Shown piece after piece: positions 33,246-41,574 of a stretch of DNA of 47,905 nt (positions are counted from its first letter, which is position 1; each line of letters opens with the position of its first letter). The DNA lies in assembly GCA_003220265.1 (NCBI GenBank), contig QHRW01000022.1, positions 1-47,905 of the forward strand. Reading direction: 5' to 3'. The notes beneath the pieces were generated by a model, which did not search any database, was not told where the DNA came from, and saw only the letters and a list, made by a program, of their open reading frames with translations. The DNA is from Candidatus Rokuibacteriota bacterium (GTDB taxonomy: Bacteria > Methylomirabilota > Methylomirabilia > Rokubacteriales > CSP1-6). A program made the translations under genes and the position numbers.

Positions 33246-34406
33246 CTAGACCGCCTTGTCGCGCTTGAGCGCCGCGATCTCGTCCTTCGAGTAGCCGAGC
33301 TCGCTCAGCACCTCGTCCGTGTGCTGTCCCATGTCCGGCGAGGCGGAGACGACCTTGCCCGGCGTGCGGGAGAGCGTGACCGGCAGGTTCTGCACCCTCT
33401 GCTTGCCCAGGCGCGGATGCTCGATCTCCACGGCCAGCTTCAGATGCTTGATCTGCTCGTCCTCGAACATCTGCTTGACGTCGAGAATCGGGCCGCACGG
33501 CACGCCGGCCTTGTTGAGGATGTCCACCCACTCGGCGCTCGTCTTGGTGACGGTGGCCTTCTCCAGCTCCGCGTTGCAAGCCAGCCGGTTCTTCGAGCGG
33601 TCCCGCGGCGTCTTGAAGCGCGGATCGTCGACGAGGTGCTTGACGTCGAGGGCCTCGCACAGCCGGCGATACATGTGCTGGCCGGAGGCCGCGATGTTCA
33701 TGTGGCCGTCGGAGGTCTTGAAGACGCCCGTCGGGATGCCGGTGGGGTGGTCGTTGCCGGCCTGCGGCGGGATCTCCTTGCCGATCAGCCAGCGCGTCGT
33801 CTGGAAGTCGAGCATGCGGACCATCGCCTCCAGCAGCGAGGTGTGCACCCACTGGCCCTTGCCCGAGCGCTCGCGCTCGAGGAGCGCGACGAGCACGCCG
33901 TGCGCCAGGAACATGCCGGCCGTGAGGTCGGCCACGGGAATGCCGACACGCACCGGACCCTGGCCGGGCAGGCCGGTGACGGACATCAGGCCGCCCAGCC
34001 CCTGCGCGATCTGGTCGTAGCCGGGACGGTCACGGTACGGACCGCTCTGGCCGAAGCCCGAGATGCTCGCGTAGACGATGCGCGGGTTGACCGCGCTGAG
34101 CGCCTCGTAGTCGATGCCGAGCCGGTGCTTGACGTCGGGCCGGAAGTTCTCGACGACCACATCGGCCTTGGCGGCCAGCTTCTTGAGGACCTCGACGCCC
34201 TTGGGGTGCTTGAGGTCGAGCGTGATCGAGCGCTTGTTGCGATGGAGGTTCTGGAAGTCGAAGTCGTCCCGCGTGAAGTCTTCCTGCTCCCGTGACTCCA
34301 CCTTGATGACCTTGGCCCCCATCTCGGCGAGCTGGCGCACGCAGGTGGGCCCCGAGCGGGCGCGCGTGAGATCGATGACCGTGTAGGGCGCGAGCGGCAA
34401 GCTCAT
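33246..34406 (-). CDS. Family III CoA-transferase (CaiB/BaiF type)
   Basis: A 386-residue enzyme. The catalytic Asp is probably Asp160 in VGIPVADLTAGM. Family signatures include IDLTRARSGPTCVRQLAEMGAKVIKVESREQED, NKRSITLDLKHPKG, VVENFRPDVKHRLGIDYEAL and ISGFGQSGPYRDRPGYDQIAQGLGGLMSVTG, all in the expected order and length. Such enzymes move CoA between carboxylic acids (formyl, carnitine, bile acid, benzylsuccinate or other). It has no obvious partner genes next to it; the enoyl-CoA hydratase operon is 6 kb away. AGGTCCTC context precedes ATG 34406. Confidence 0.9.
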   Translation of the reverse strand: MSLPLAPYTVIDLTRARSGPTCVRQLAEMGAKVIKVESREQEDFTRDDFDFQNLHRNKRSITLDLKHPKGVEVLKKLAAKADVVVENFRPDVKHRLGIDYEALSAVNPRIVYASISGFGQSGPYRDRPGYDQIAQGLGGLMSVTGLPGQGPVRVGIPVADLTAGMFLAHGVLVALLERERSGKGQWVHTSLLEAMVRMLDFQTTRWLIGKEIPPQAGNDHPTGIPTGVFKTSDGHMNIAASGQHMYRRLCEALDVKHLVDDPRFKTPRDRSKNRLACNAELEKATVTKTSAEWVDILNKAGVPCGPILDVKQMFEDEQIKHLKLAVEIEHPRLGKQRVQNLPVTLSRTPGKVVSASPDMGQHTDEVLSELGYSKDEIAALKRDKAV

Positions 34407-34464
34407 GAGGTCCTCCGTGGCGGGAAGTATACCAATCGCGGGGCCGTGTCCGGCGCGCTGGGCG

Positions 34465-34833
34465 TCAGCGAATCACCACGGTGTCGGGGAGCCCTTCGAA
34501 GTCGGCGTCTCCGGTGACGAGGGTGGCGCCGAAGCGACGGGCGGTGGCATAGACGAGCGAGTCGGCCATCGCGAGGCCATGGGTGAGAGACAGGTCAGCG
34601 GCGTCGAGCGCGAGCGGCTCGTCCACGGGCGCGATGGTCGCGCGGCGCAGCGCCGACACCGCCTCGACGGCACGCTCCTCGCTGACGTCCCGCCGGATCA
34701 CCTTGTAGACCTCGTAAATCTCGATCGCGGAAACCAGCAGCGGGTCGCGCCCCTCGATGTACGTTGCGAAGCGACCCGCCTTCGGCCGATCGGCCAGGTA
34801 CTCGATCCAGCCGCTGGAGTCGATCAGGATCAG
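34465..34833 (-). CDS. vapC: VapC-like PIN-domain toxin, apparent CTG start
   Basis: Read from a CTG whose last two bases overlap the antitoxin TGA (CTGA), the frame encodes 122 residues beginning LILIDSSGWIEYL, the normal VapC N terminus. PIN acidic residues are in place: Asp5, Glu38 or Glu41 (SAIEIYEVYK), Asp91 (LAMADSLVYA) and Asp109/111 (VTGDADFE). Starting at the first ATG/GTG/TTG instead (GTG 34701) would remove residues 1-44, including Asp5. So either translation starts at CUG by coupling, or an ATG was mutated and the toxin is off. Family members act as Mg-dependent RNases on tRNA or rRNA. Confidence 0.75.
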   Translation of the reverse strand: MILIDSSGWIEYLADRPKAGRFATYIEGRDPLLVSAIEIYEVYKVIRRDVSEERAVEAVSALRRATIAPVDEPLALDAADLSLTHGLAMADSLVYATARRFGATLVTGDADFEGLPDTVVIR

Positions 34834-35039
34834 AGGCGATCCTTCTTTTCGCGGAGGCCCTTGGGATTCACGCCCCGGGCGATCCCCCGGTAGGCTCGCA
34901 GGGGGCGTTCAGGAACGAGGAAGAGGACACCGCCCTTGTCGAGCACCGTGATGCGCATCCCCGGGCGCAGCTTCAGGCGTTCGCGGGCCCCCCGGGGCAG
35001 GACGAGCTGATACTTGCTGGAGAGGGTGACGGTTTCCAT
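34830..35039 (-). CDS. AbrB/MazE-type antitoxin
   Basis: A 69-residue protein. VTLSSKYQLVLPRGARERLKLRPGMRITVLDKGGVLFLVPERP is the swapped-hairpin AbrB/SpoVT DNA-binding domain, and the C-terminal RGVNPKGLREKKDRL is a charged tail likely to wrap the PIN toxin. It would bind the operator overlapping its promoter and repress the pair. ATG 35039 is the first codon; the TGA overlaps the toxin CTG. This is the usual antitoxin-first order. Confidence 0.87.
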   Translation of the reverse strand: METVTLSSKYQLVLPRGARERLKLRPGMRITVLDKGGVLFLVPERPLRAYRGIARGVNPKGLREKKDRL

Positions 35040-35042
35040 GGC

Positions 35043-35079
35043 TTACCGATATGGTATCGATCGGCTATTGGTAAGTCAA
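35043..35079 (-). promoter_or_regulatory. Toxin-antitoxin promoter and operator
   Basis: On the minus strand TTGACT (35079-35074) and TACCAT (35056-35051) are separated by 17 bases and lie 12 bases from the antitoxin ATG. TTACCGATA (35043-35051) and TATTGGTAA (35066-35074) form an inverted repeat with eight of nine positions matching, covering the promoter. This fits autoregulation by the AbrB-type antitoxin. Confidence 0.6.
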
Positions 35080-35090
35080 CGCCGGGCTAA

Positions 35091-35912
35091 CTACAACCGC
35101 GGATCGAGGACGTCGCGCAGGCCGTCGCCGAGCAGGTTCATGCCGAGCACGGTCAGCATGATGCCGAGCCCCGGGAAGGTCGAGATCCACCACGCCTCGC
35201 GCAGGTAGTCGCGGCCCTCGCTGAGCATGCGTCCCCACTCCGGCTGCGGCGGCTGGCTGCCGAGCCCGAGGAAGCTGAGGGCGGCGGCGGCCAGGATGGC
35301 GGTGCCGAGCCCGAGGGTGGCGGTGACGACCAGCGGGGCCACCACGTTGGGCAGGATGTAGCGTGCGAGGATCGACGGATCGCGACTGCCGAGCGCGCGG
35401 GCGGCCTCGACGTAGAGGTTCTCGCGCGTGGCCAGCACGCTGCCGCGGATCAGCCGCGCGTAGGTCGGCACCGCGGAGAGCCCGACCGCGATCATGACGT
35501 TCGTGAGCCCCGGCGTGAGCACGCTGACGATCGCCAGCGCCAGCAGGATTCCAGGAAAGGCCAGCAGCACGTCGATCACGCGCATGATCACCCCGTCGAG
35601 CCGGCCGCCGTAGAAGCCGGAGACGAGCCCGATCGGCGCGCCGAGCCCGACGGCGATGGAGACCGCGATCAGGCCCACGGTGAGGGAGATCCGCGCGCCG
35701 TGCATCACGCGGCTGGCCACGTCGCGCCCGAGCTGATCGCTGCCGAGCCAGTAGGCGGCCGAGGGCGGCTGCAGCGCCGAGCGCGGCGCCGTCTTGATCG
35801 GATCGCGCGGGCTCAGCCACGGCGCTGCCAGCGCCACGAGCGCGAGCACGCCCAGGATCACCAGCCCGACCGCGGCGCCCCGGTGGCGCACGAGCCGCTG
35901 GGGCAGGCTCAC
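35091..35912 (-). CDS. ABC transporter permease, DppC-like
   Basis: A 273-residue inner-membrane permease. The GTG start at 35912 overlaps the TGA of the DppB-like gene (GTGA), and the product begins MSLPQRLVRHRGAAVGLVILGVLALVALAAPWL. RDPIKTAPRSALQPPSAAYWLGSDQLGRDVASRVMHGARISL and the EAA loop EAARALGSRDPSILARYILPNVVAPL are characteristic of DppC/OppC. The pair with the DppB-like permease and family 5 binding protein would import peptides or similar ligands. No ATPase genes follow; the toxin-antitoxin pair comes next. Confidence 0.88.
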   Translation of the reverse strand: MSLPQRLVRHRGAAVGLVILGVLALVALAAPWLSPRDPIKTAPRSALQPPSAAYWLGSDQLGRDVASRVMHGARISLTVGLIAVSIAVGLGAPIGLVSGFYGGRLDGVIMRVIDVLLAFPGILLALAIVSVLTPGLTNVMIAVGLSAVPTYARLIRGSVLATRENLYVEAARALGSRDPSILARYILPNVVAPLVVTATLGLGTAILAAAALSFLGLGSQPPQPEWGRMLSEGRDYLREAWWISTFPGLGIMLTVLGMNLLGDGLRDVLDPRL

Positions 35913-36818
35913 GGCGAGCCGAAGCGGATGCGCGGATCGGCGTACGCGTAGGCGACGTCGACCAGCACGTTGATCAGCACGTACACGGTGGCGACGAACA
36001 GCACCGTGCCCTGCACGAGCGGGAAGTCCTTGGACAGGATGCCGCCCACGATCACTGAACACCGTCTCCACGATGACGGCGCCGGCCAGGAGATTACCGA
36101 ACTGCAGGCCGAAGATCGTGATGATGGGGATCAGCGCGTTCTTGAGCGCGTGACGCACCACCACCGCGAAACCGCCCAGGCCCTTGGCGCGCGCCGTGCG
36201 CACGTAGTCCTGGCCCAGCACTTCCAGCATGCTCGAGCGCGTCAGCCGCGCGATGATCGCCGCCGCGATCGTGCCGAGCGTGATGCTCGGCAGCACCAGG
36301 TGCAGCAGGCTGCCGCCGCCGGTGGCCGGGAACCAGCCCAGGTGCAGGGAGAACGCGAAGATCAGCAGCAGGCCGAGCCAGAAGCTCGGCATGGACACGC
36401 CGAGCAGCGCGGTGGCCATCGAGGCCACGTCGAGCCAGGAGCTGCGCGCGAGCGCGGCCAGCAGTCCCAGCGGGACGCCGACGACGACGGCGACCAGCAT
36501 GGCGGCCAGTGCGAGCTGCGCGGTGTTCCAGACGTTCTCGCCGATCTCGGTGGTGACCGGACGGCGGCTGCGGATCGAGGTGCCGAGATCGCCGCGCGCG
36601 GCGCTGGTGACGAAGCGCCCGTACTGCTTCAGGATCGGCTCGTCGAGGTGGAGCTGGGCGCGCATCTGGGCGATCTGGTCGGGCGTGGTGACGAACTCGG
36701 CGAGCATCATCTTCACCGGGTCGCCGGGCACGAGGAACAGCATGCTGAAGACGGCCAGCGTCACGCCGAACAGCACCGGCACGACGGCCAGGACCCGCCG
36801 CGCGATCCAGGTCAGCAT
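35909..36818 (-). pseudogene. ABC transporter permease, DppB-like, frameshifted near 36055
   Basis: The first 254 codons (36818-36057) encode a normal DppB N terminus: MLTWIARRVLAVVPVLFGVTLAVFSMLF, a GDLGTSIRSRRPV segment and the EAA loop YVRTARAKGLGGFAVVVRHALKNALIP, ending ...VETVF. The remaining 47 codons (36052-35909) are in the next frame and give IVGGILSKDFPLVQGTVLFVA...YADPRIRFGSP. Four bases, AGTG, lie between. The usual proline-glycine stretch after VETVF is missing, so about 20 to 25 bases seem deleted. Without correction the frame runs into the DppC gene as a false 575-codon fusion. A real deletion or an assembly error are both possible. Confidence 0.75.
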
Positions 36819-36839
36819 GGGCCGGCCGCGCCCGAGCGG

Positions 36840-38417
36840 CTACCGGCGCAGCGTGGCGTCGGCGAGACTCGGATAGGCGTTGAAGTTGTAGCGGACGCCC
36901 TGGACGCCGGCGCGGAACGCCCACACCGACAGCTCGTCCACCAGCGGCACCGTCAGCGCCTCGTCGAGCGCGAGCTGGGCGATCGAGAGATAGATCGCCC
37001 GCCGCTTGCCGGGGTCGGACTCGCGCCGGCCCTGCTCGAGCAGCGCGTCGAGCCTGGGGTTCTTCACGCACGACCAGTTGAAGTTGGAGCCGACCAGCGA
37101 GGAGTGGAAGAGCGAGAAGACGCCGTCGGGGTCGGTCGCGCGCAGGAACATCACCGGGCCGTGAGTGGCGCAGCGGTAGTTGTCCTCGTACCACGGCGGC
37201 CGGGCCTGGGCCTTGATCTTGAGGTCGATGCCGACCTCGTGCAGCGAGGACTGGATGAGCTGCGCCGTCGGATCGGGGCCGCCGCCGTACTCGATGGCGT
37301 TCAGCACGATCTCCAGACGCTGGCCGCCCCTGGCGCGGATGCCGTCGCCGCCCGGCTGCCAGCCGGCCTCGCCGAGCAGCGATTTCGCCCTGGCGGCATC
37401 GAAGGGATAGGCCTGGCGCAGCGAGGCGTCGTCGAGCATCACGGCGGTGAGGGGGGCGTTGGCCTTGAGCGCGGTGCCCTTGAAGACGGTGGCCAGGAAC
37501 GCCTCCTTGTCGATCGCGTAGTTGATGGCGCGCCGCACGCGCACGTCGTCCATCGGCGGCTTCGTGATGTTGAGCAGCCAGATGCGCGGCACGCCGGGCC
37601 ACGGCGCCTTCTCGATGCGCAGCGCTGAATTCTTCTCCAGCCGCGGCAGCGACTGGGCGGGGACGTTGTACACGCCCTGGGTCTCGCCGCTCTCGAGCGT
37701 GGTGACGCGCGTGCCGGCCTCGGGGATGAACTTCCACACCACCGCCTCGAGCGGCGGCGGCCCGCTGCGCTCGCTGCCCGGCGCCTTCCGGTTGTAGGCC
37801 GGGTTGCGCACCATCGTGGTGTGGTCCTTGGCCACGTAGTCCTTCATCATGAACGGTCCGGTGCCGATCGGGCGCGTGTGAACCGCATCGCCCGTCTCCC
37901 GCACGGCCTTGGGCGACACCAGGCTCAGCGTGCCGGCCGCCGCGTAGGTGAGGAAGGGCGCGTACGGCGTCTCGAAGCTGACCTGCACGGTGAACTCGTC
38001 GAGCACCCTGGAGCCCGCGTAGCCGGCGAGCTGGGCGCGGGCGCCGCCGGCCTTGAACTTCGGATCGACGATGCGGTCGAAGTTGAACTTCACGGCGTCG
38101 GCGTTGAACGGCGTGCCGTCATGGAACTTCACGTCACGCCGCAGCTTGAAGGTGACGCTACGGCCGTCCTTGGCGGTCGTCCACGACTCGGCCAGCCACG
38201 GCGAGAGCTTGCCGTCGGGCGCCTTGTAGAGAAGGCACTCGGTCACCGAGGCGATGATCTGGTACGTCACCGCCGAGGGCGAGGCGTGCGGATCGAGCGT
38301 GGGGGGCTCCTGGTCGAGCCCGAGCACGAGCGTGCCGCTGCTCTGCGCCGCGGCGTGGTGCGCGATGGCCCCGGCAAGAACGAGCACGGTGACCGCGAGG
38401 ACGCGAAGGGCGATCAT
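36840..38417 (-). CDS. ABC transporter solute-binding protein, family 5 (peptide type)
   Basis: A 525-residue exported protein. Residues 1-24 form a signal peptide (ALRVLAVTVLVLAGAIAHHAAAQ). The body has the SBP_bac_5 landmarks: LGLDQEPPTLDPHASPS, LAESWTTAKDGRSVTFKLRRDVKFHDGTPFNADAVKFNFDRI, VRRAINYAIDKEAFL and RESDPGKRRAIYLSIAQLALDEAL. It starts the transporter set with the DppB- and DppC-like genes (22-base gap). Ligand could be a peptide, glutathione or other small organic. A GGAGG sequence lies upstream of ATG 38417. A second family 5 protein at 2956 is only distantly similar. Confidence 0.9.
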   Translation of the reverse strand: MIALRVLAVTVLVLAGAIAHHAAAQSSGTLVLGLDQEPPTLDPHASPSAVTYQIIASVTECLLYKAPDGKLSPWLAESWTTAKDGRSVTFKLRRDVKFHDGTPFNADAVKFNFDRIVDPKFKAGGARAQLAGYAGSRVLDEFTVQVSFETPYAPFLTYAAAGTLSLVSPKAVRETGDAVHTRPIGTGPFMMKDYVAKDHTTMVRNPAYNRKAPGSERSGPPPLEAVVWKFIPEAGTRVTTLESGETQGVYNVPAQSLPRLEKNSALRIEKAPWPGVPRIWLLNITKPPMDDVRVRRAINYAIDKEAFLATVFKGTALKANAPLTAVMLDDASLRQAYPFDAARAKSLLGEAGWQPGGDGIRARGGQRLEIVLNAIEYGGGPDPTAQLIQSSLHEVGIDLKIKAQARPPWYEDNYRCATHGPVMFLRATDPDGVFSLFHSSLVGSNFNWSCVKNPRLDALLEQGRRESDPGKRRAIYLSIAQLALDEALTVPLVDELSVWAFRAGVQGVRYNFNAYPSLADATLRR

Positions 38418-38453
38418 TGGGGGCCTCCTGGGCCGGGAGTATACCCTCCGGGC

Positions 38454-39284
38454 TCAGCCCTTGATGGCGCCCGCCGTCATGCCCTTCACGAACCACTCGG
38501 ACAGGAACAGGTAGAGGACCAGCACCGGCAGGGTGGCGATCATGAGGCCCGTGGCCAGCATGCCGATGTCCTGGTACTGGTCGGAGACGAGGAACTGGAT
38601 GGCCAGCGGCAGCGTGCGGATCTTCTGCTGCGTGATGAAGACCACGGCGTAGAGGAACTCGTTCCAGAAGTAGATGAAGTTCAGGATCACCGTGGTGGCC
38701 ACCGCCGGCAGCGCCATGGGGAACATCACGCGCCAGAACATCGCCCAGTCGCTGCAGCCGTCGATGCGGGCGGCCTCCTCCAGCTCGGTGGGGATCTGCG
38801 CGAAGAACGCGCGCAGCAGGTAGATCGTCAGCGGCAGCTCGGTGACCACGTAGACCAGCGTGAGACCGGCGAGCGAGTTGAAGAGCCGGTACTGCACGAG
38901 GATCTGGAAGAGCGAGAGCAGCATGATCTGCGGCGGGAACATGATCGAGAGAAAGATCAGCAGGAAGAGCGGCTCGCGCAGCGGGAAGTGATAGCGGCGG
39001 CGGCCGAAGGCGAAGCCGGCCATGGCGCCGATGAGGCTGACGATCAGCACCGAGGCCACGGCCACGATCAGGCTGTTCTTGAAATACGTCGCATACCCGA
39101 ACTCGTTCCAGGCGGTCGCGAACTTGGCCCAGTGCGCCGGGATGGGCGGCGCGTAATGGCTGCGGTAGATCTCCTCGGTCGTCCGCAGCGACATCATGGC
39201 CGTCCATATATAGGGCCCGGCGGAGAAGGCCGTGTAGGCGAGGACGGGCAGCAGCAGGAGGACGCGGGCGAGGCGGCGCGGCAC
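38454..39284 (-). CDS. Sugar-type ABC transporter permease, MalG-like
   Basis: A 276-residue permease starting at GTG 39284, two bases after the stop of the MalF-like gene. Landmarks are SLRTTEEIYRSHYAPPIPAHW, the EAA loop EEAARIDGCSDWAMFWRVMFPMALPAVATTVILNFIYFWNEF and a C-terminal LFLSEWFVKGMTAGAIKG typical of MalG/UgpE-type permeases. It pairs with the MalF-like protein and family 1 binding protein encoded upstream. An ATPase (MalK-like) is missing locally, which is common because one ATPase can serve several sets. Confidence 0.88.
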   Translation of the reverse strand: MPRRLARVLLLLPVLAYTAFSAGPYIWTAMMSLRTTEEIYRSHYAPPIPAHWAKFATAWNEFGYATYFKNSLIVAVASVLIVSLIGAMAGFAFGRRRYHFPLREPLFLLIFLSIMFPPQIMLLSLFQILVQYRLFNSLAGLTLVYVVTELPLTIYLLRAFFAQIPTELEEAARIDGCSDWAMFWRVMFPMALPAVATTVILNFIYFWNEFLYAVVFITQQKIRTLPLAIQFLVSDQYQDIGMLATGLMIATLPVLVLYLFLSEWFVKGMTAGAIKG

Positions 39285-39286
39285 GC

Positions 39287-40192
39287 TCAGAATTCCAGGG
39301 CCTCGCGCCGCTGCAGCACACGGGTGAGCCCGAGCGAGAGCCCGAAGATGATCACGAACCAGATGACGGCGATGGCGGACGGATAGCCGAGATCCAGCGT
39401 CTTCCACTCGAAGGCGCGCTTGACCACGTAGGTGGCCACGGTCTCCGTGCCCCACATGGGGCCGCCGCGCGTCATCACCCACACGAGCGCGAACTGCTTC
39501 ATCTTGCCGATGAAATCCAGGATGACCAGGTTCACGATCGTGGGCCGCAGCAGCGGGACCATGATGCGAAGGGTCCGCTGCCAGGCACGGGCGCCGTCGA
39601 TGCTCGCCGCCTCCAGGTAATCCGACGGGATCGCGTGGATGGCCGCCAGCAGGACCACCATGTTGAAGCCGGCGAACATCCACGTCGTGACCAGGATCAG
39701 CGCGGGCAGCGCCGTCAGGGGACTCGCCAGCCAGGCCTGCGCATAGGCGCCGAGGCCGACCGCGCGCAGCACGAGGTTGGCGATGCCCCAGTCGTAGTTG
39801 TAGACCCAGAGCCAGATCACGCCGACGACCGGGTAGGACATCAGCACCGGCGTGAACCACACCGTGCGAAAGACGCGCGCGAAGGGCACGCGCGCGTGGA
39901 GCGTGAGGGCCAGCAGCAGGGCGAGCGGGATATCCACGATGGGCGCGACCACCGCCCACACCAGCGAGTTGCGCGCCGCCTTCCAGAAGACGTCGTCGCT
40001 CGTGAGGATCTCGCGGAAGTGCTCGAGGCCGACGTACTCGTACAGCATGCCGAGGTCCATCCGGAGCGTGTGCAGGCTGTTGTAGAAGGTCACCAGCACG
40101 GGATAGATCGTGAAGGCGGCGTAGAGGACGACCGTCGGGCCGAGGAAGATCGCGATGGCGCCCCAGGGACGGCGCGCGCGGGGGCGACGCAC
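39287..40192 (-). CDS. Sugar-type ABC transporter permease, MalF/UgpA-like
   Basis: A 301-residue permease with six hydrophobic helices. Landmarks are FTIYPVLVTFYNSLHTLRMD, WFTPVLMSYPVVGVIWLWVYNYDWGIANL and the EAA loop DYLEAASIDGARAWQRTLRIMVPLLRPTIVNLVI. Starts with GTG at 40192. It lies 40 bases after the binding-protein gene and is followed directly by the MalG-like gene. Substrate is presumably a sugar, polyol or glycerol phosphate. Confidence 0.88.
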   Translation of the reverse strand: MRRPRARRPWGAIAIFLGPTVVLYAAFTIYPVLVTFYNSLHTLRMDLGMLYEYVGLEHFREILTSDDVFWKAARNSLVWAVVAPIVDIPLALLLALTLHARVPFARVFRTVWFTPVLMSYPVVGVIWLWVYNYDWGIANLVLRAVGLGAYAQAWLASPLTALPALILVTTWMFAGFNMVVLLAAIHAIPSDYLEAASIDGARAWQRTLRIMVPLLRPTIVNLVILDFIGKMKQFALVWVMTRGGPMWGTETVATYVVKRAFEWKTLDLGYPSAIAVIWFVIIFGLSLGLTRVLQRREALEF

Positions 40193-40232
40193 GGCCGCCC
40201 CGGTCAGGATCAGCGACTCGCTGCGGGCCAGG

Positions 40233-41528
40233 CTACTTGCCCTTGAGGCGCGCGTCCTCGAGCTTCGCCAGCGCCTCGTCGGCGCCGATCAGCTTGTTCG
40301 GCAAGCCCTGGTTCACCGCGGCGACGTAGGTGTCCCACACGCCCGGCTTCATCTGCAGGCGCACCTGCTGGGCGGTGAGATCGACCCACTTCGTCGCCTT
40401 GTTCACGCGCGCGTACTCGTCGAAGTACCACTTGAACGGGCTGTCGATCTTGGCGACGTCGGTCTTGATCCCGGTCTGCACGCCCGTCTTGGCCATCCAC
40501 AGGTTGCCGATCTCGACGTCGGCGAAGGCGTCCACGACCTTGACCGCCAGCGCGAGATTCGGGCTCTTGGCGGCGGCGCCCAGCGAGCCGGCCACGCCGA
40601 GGAACTTCTGGTTGTGGCCCTTGCCGTCCTTCATCAGCGGGTAGTTCATCATCGCGAGCTCGAAGTCCTTGGGCTGCCCGCCCTTGTCCTGAGGCACGAA
40701 GGCGCGGCCCGTGTACCAGGAGCCGACCGGGAACATGCAGGCCTTCTGCTCGGTGTGGAAGTAGCGGTGCGCCTCGGCCAGCGTCATGCTGGAGAGCGTC
40801 CTGGCGTAGGCGCCGAGGTCGATCAGCTCCTTGTAGTAGTGAAACACCTCGACGACGCGCGGATCCTTCCACGAGAGCTCGCCCTTGAACAGGCGCAGCG
40901 TGTCCTCGCTGCCGAGCTTGTCGAGGAGCATCGCGTTGGGCATGTAGTGCGCGGCCCAGTCGCGGTCAGCGGCGCCGGTGGCGAAGGCGGCATAGCCGGC
41001 CTTGGCGCACTTGCCGACGAGATCCTTGAACTGCTCCTGCGTCAGCGCGCCGCTCGCCGGCAGCGTCACGCCGAGCTGCCTGAAGATCTTCCGGTTGTAG
41101 TAGAGCTCGTCGGAGGCGGCCTCGAGCGGCAGCGCCCACACGCCCGTCTTGCCGCCCGGCCCCGGCCGCGTCCAGAAGGCCTTGCCGTACGGCTCGATGT
41201 TCTCCCAGCGCACGGCGGTGGAGAGGTCGGCCATCCAGCCCGCCTGCATGAACTCCGGCGCATCGATGTCGTAGTAGAGGACGTCGGGGAAGCCGGAGCC
41301 GGCGGTGAAGGCGGCCCGCAGCGTCGTGAACATGTTCTTCTTCTCGTAGAAGGTGATCGTCACCGTGTGGCCGGGGTTCTTCGCCTCGAACCGGCGCTTG
41401 GCCTCGAAGAGGACGACCTTCTTGTTGTCCTCGATGGCCCAGTGACTCCACCATTGCAGCTCCGTGGCGCCGGCGACGGCGGCGGCGCCGAGCCACAGGC
41501 AGGCGGTGAGCAGCGCGATCCTCTTCAT
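40233..41528 (-). CDS. Family 1 extracellular solute-binding protein (sugar type)
   Basis: A 431-residue exported protein. Signal peptide is about 1-22 (KRIALLTACLWLGAAAVAGAT); the mature protein begins ELQWWSHWAIEDN and holds FEAKNPGHTVTITFYEKKNMFTTLRAAFTAGSGFPDVLYYD, a typical family 1 fold start. KRRFEAKNPGH and the C-terminal hinge are in place. The Shine-Dalgarno AAGGAGGAG is the strongest in the window and fixes ATG 41528. The gene opens the three-gene importer set and is divergent from the D-2-hydroxyacid dehydrogenase gene by 46 bases. Ligand unknown. Confidence 0.89.
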   Translation of the reverse strand: MKRIALLTACLWLGAAAVAGATELQWWSHWAIEDNKKVVLFEAKRRFEAKNPGHTVTITFYEKKNMFTTLRAAFTAGSGFPDVLYYDIDAPEFMQAGWMADLSTAVRWENIEPYGKAFWTRPGPGGKTGVWALPLEAASDELYYNRKIFRQLGVTLPASGALTQEQFKDLVGKCAKAGYAAFATGAADRDWAAHYMPNAMLLDKLGSEDTLRLFKGELSWKDPRVVEVFHYYKELIDLGAYARTLSSMTLAEAHRYFHTEQKACMFPVGSWYTGRAFVPQDKGGQPKDFELAMMNYPLMKDGKGHNQKFLGVAGSLGAAAKSPNLALAVKVVDAFADVEIGNLWMAKTGVQTGIKTDVAKIDSPFKWYFDEYARVNKATKWVDLTAQQVRLQMKPGVWDTYVAAVNQGLPNKLIGADEALAKLEDARLKGK

Positions 41529-41574
41529 GGGCTCCTCCTTTATCGAGGCCGGCGCGCAGTGTAGCATCCGGGCC

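Noticed and set aside
34465..34701. A 78-residue PIN protein starting at GTG 34701
   Set aside because: It would lack the first strand and Asp5 of the PIN site, which are encoded intact upstream from CTG.
35091..36818. A 575-codon DppB-DppC natural fusion
   Set aside because: Between residues about 255 and 300 the frame is off-phase with the DppB family; the correct C terminus is in another frame. It is a frameshift, not a fusion.
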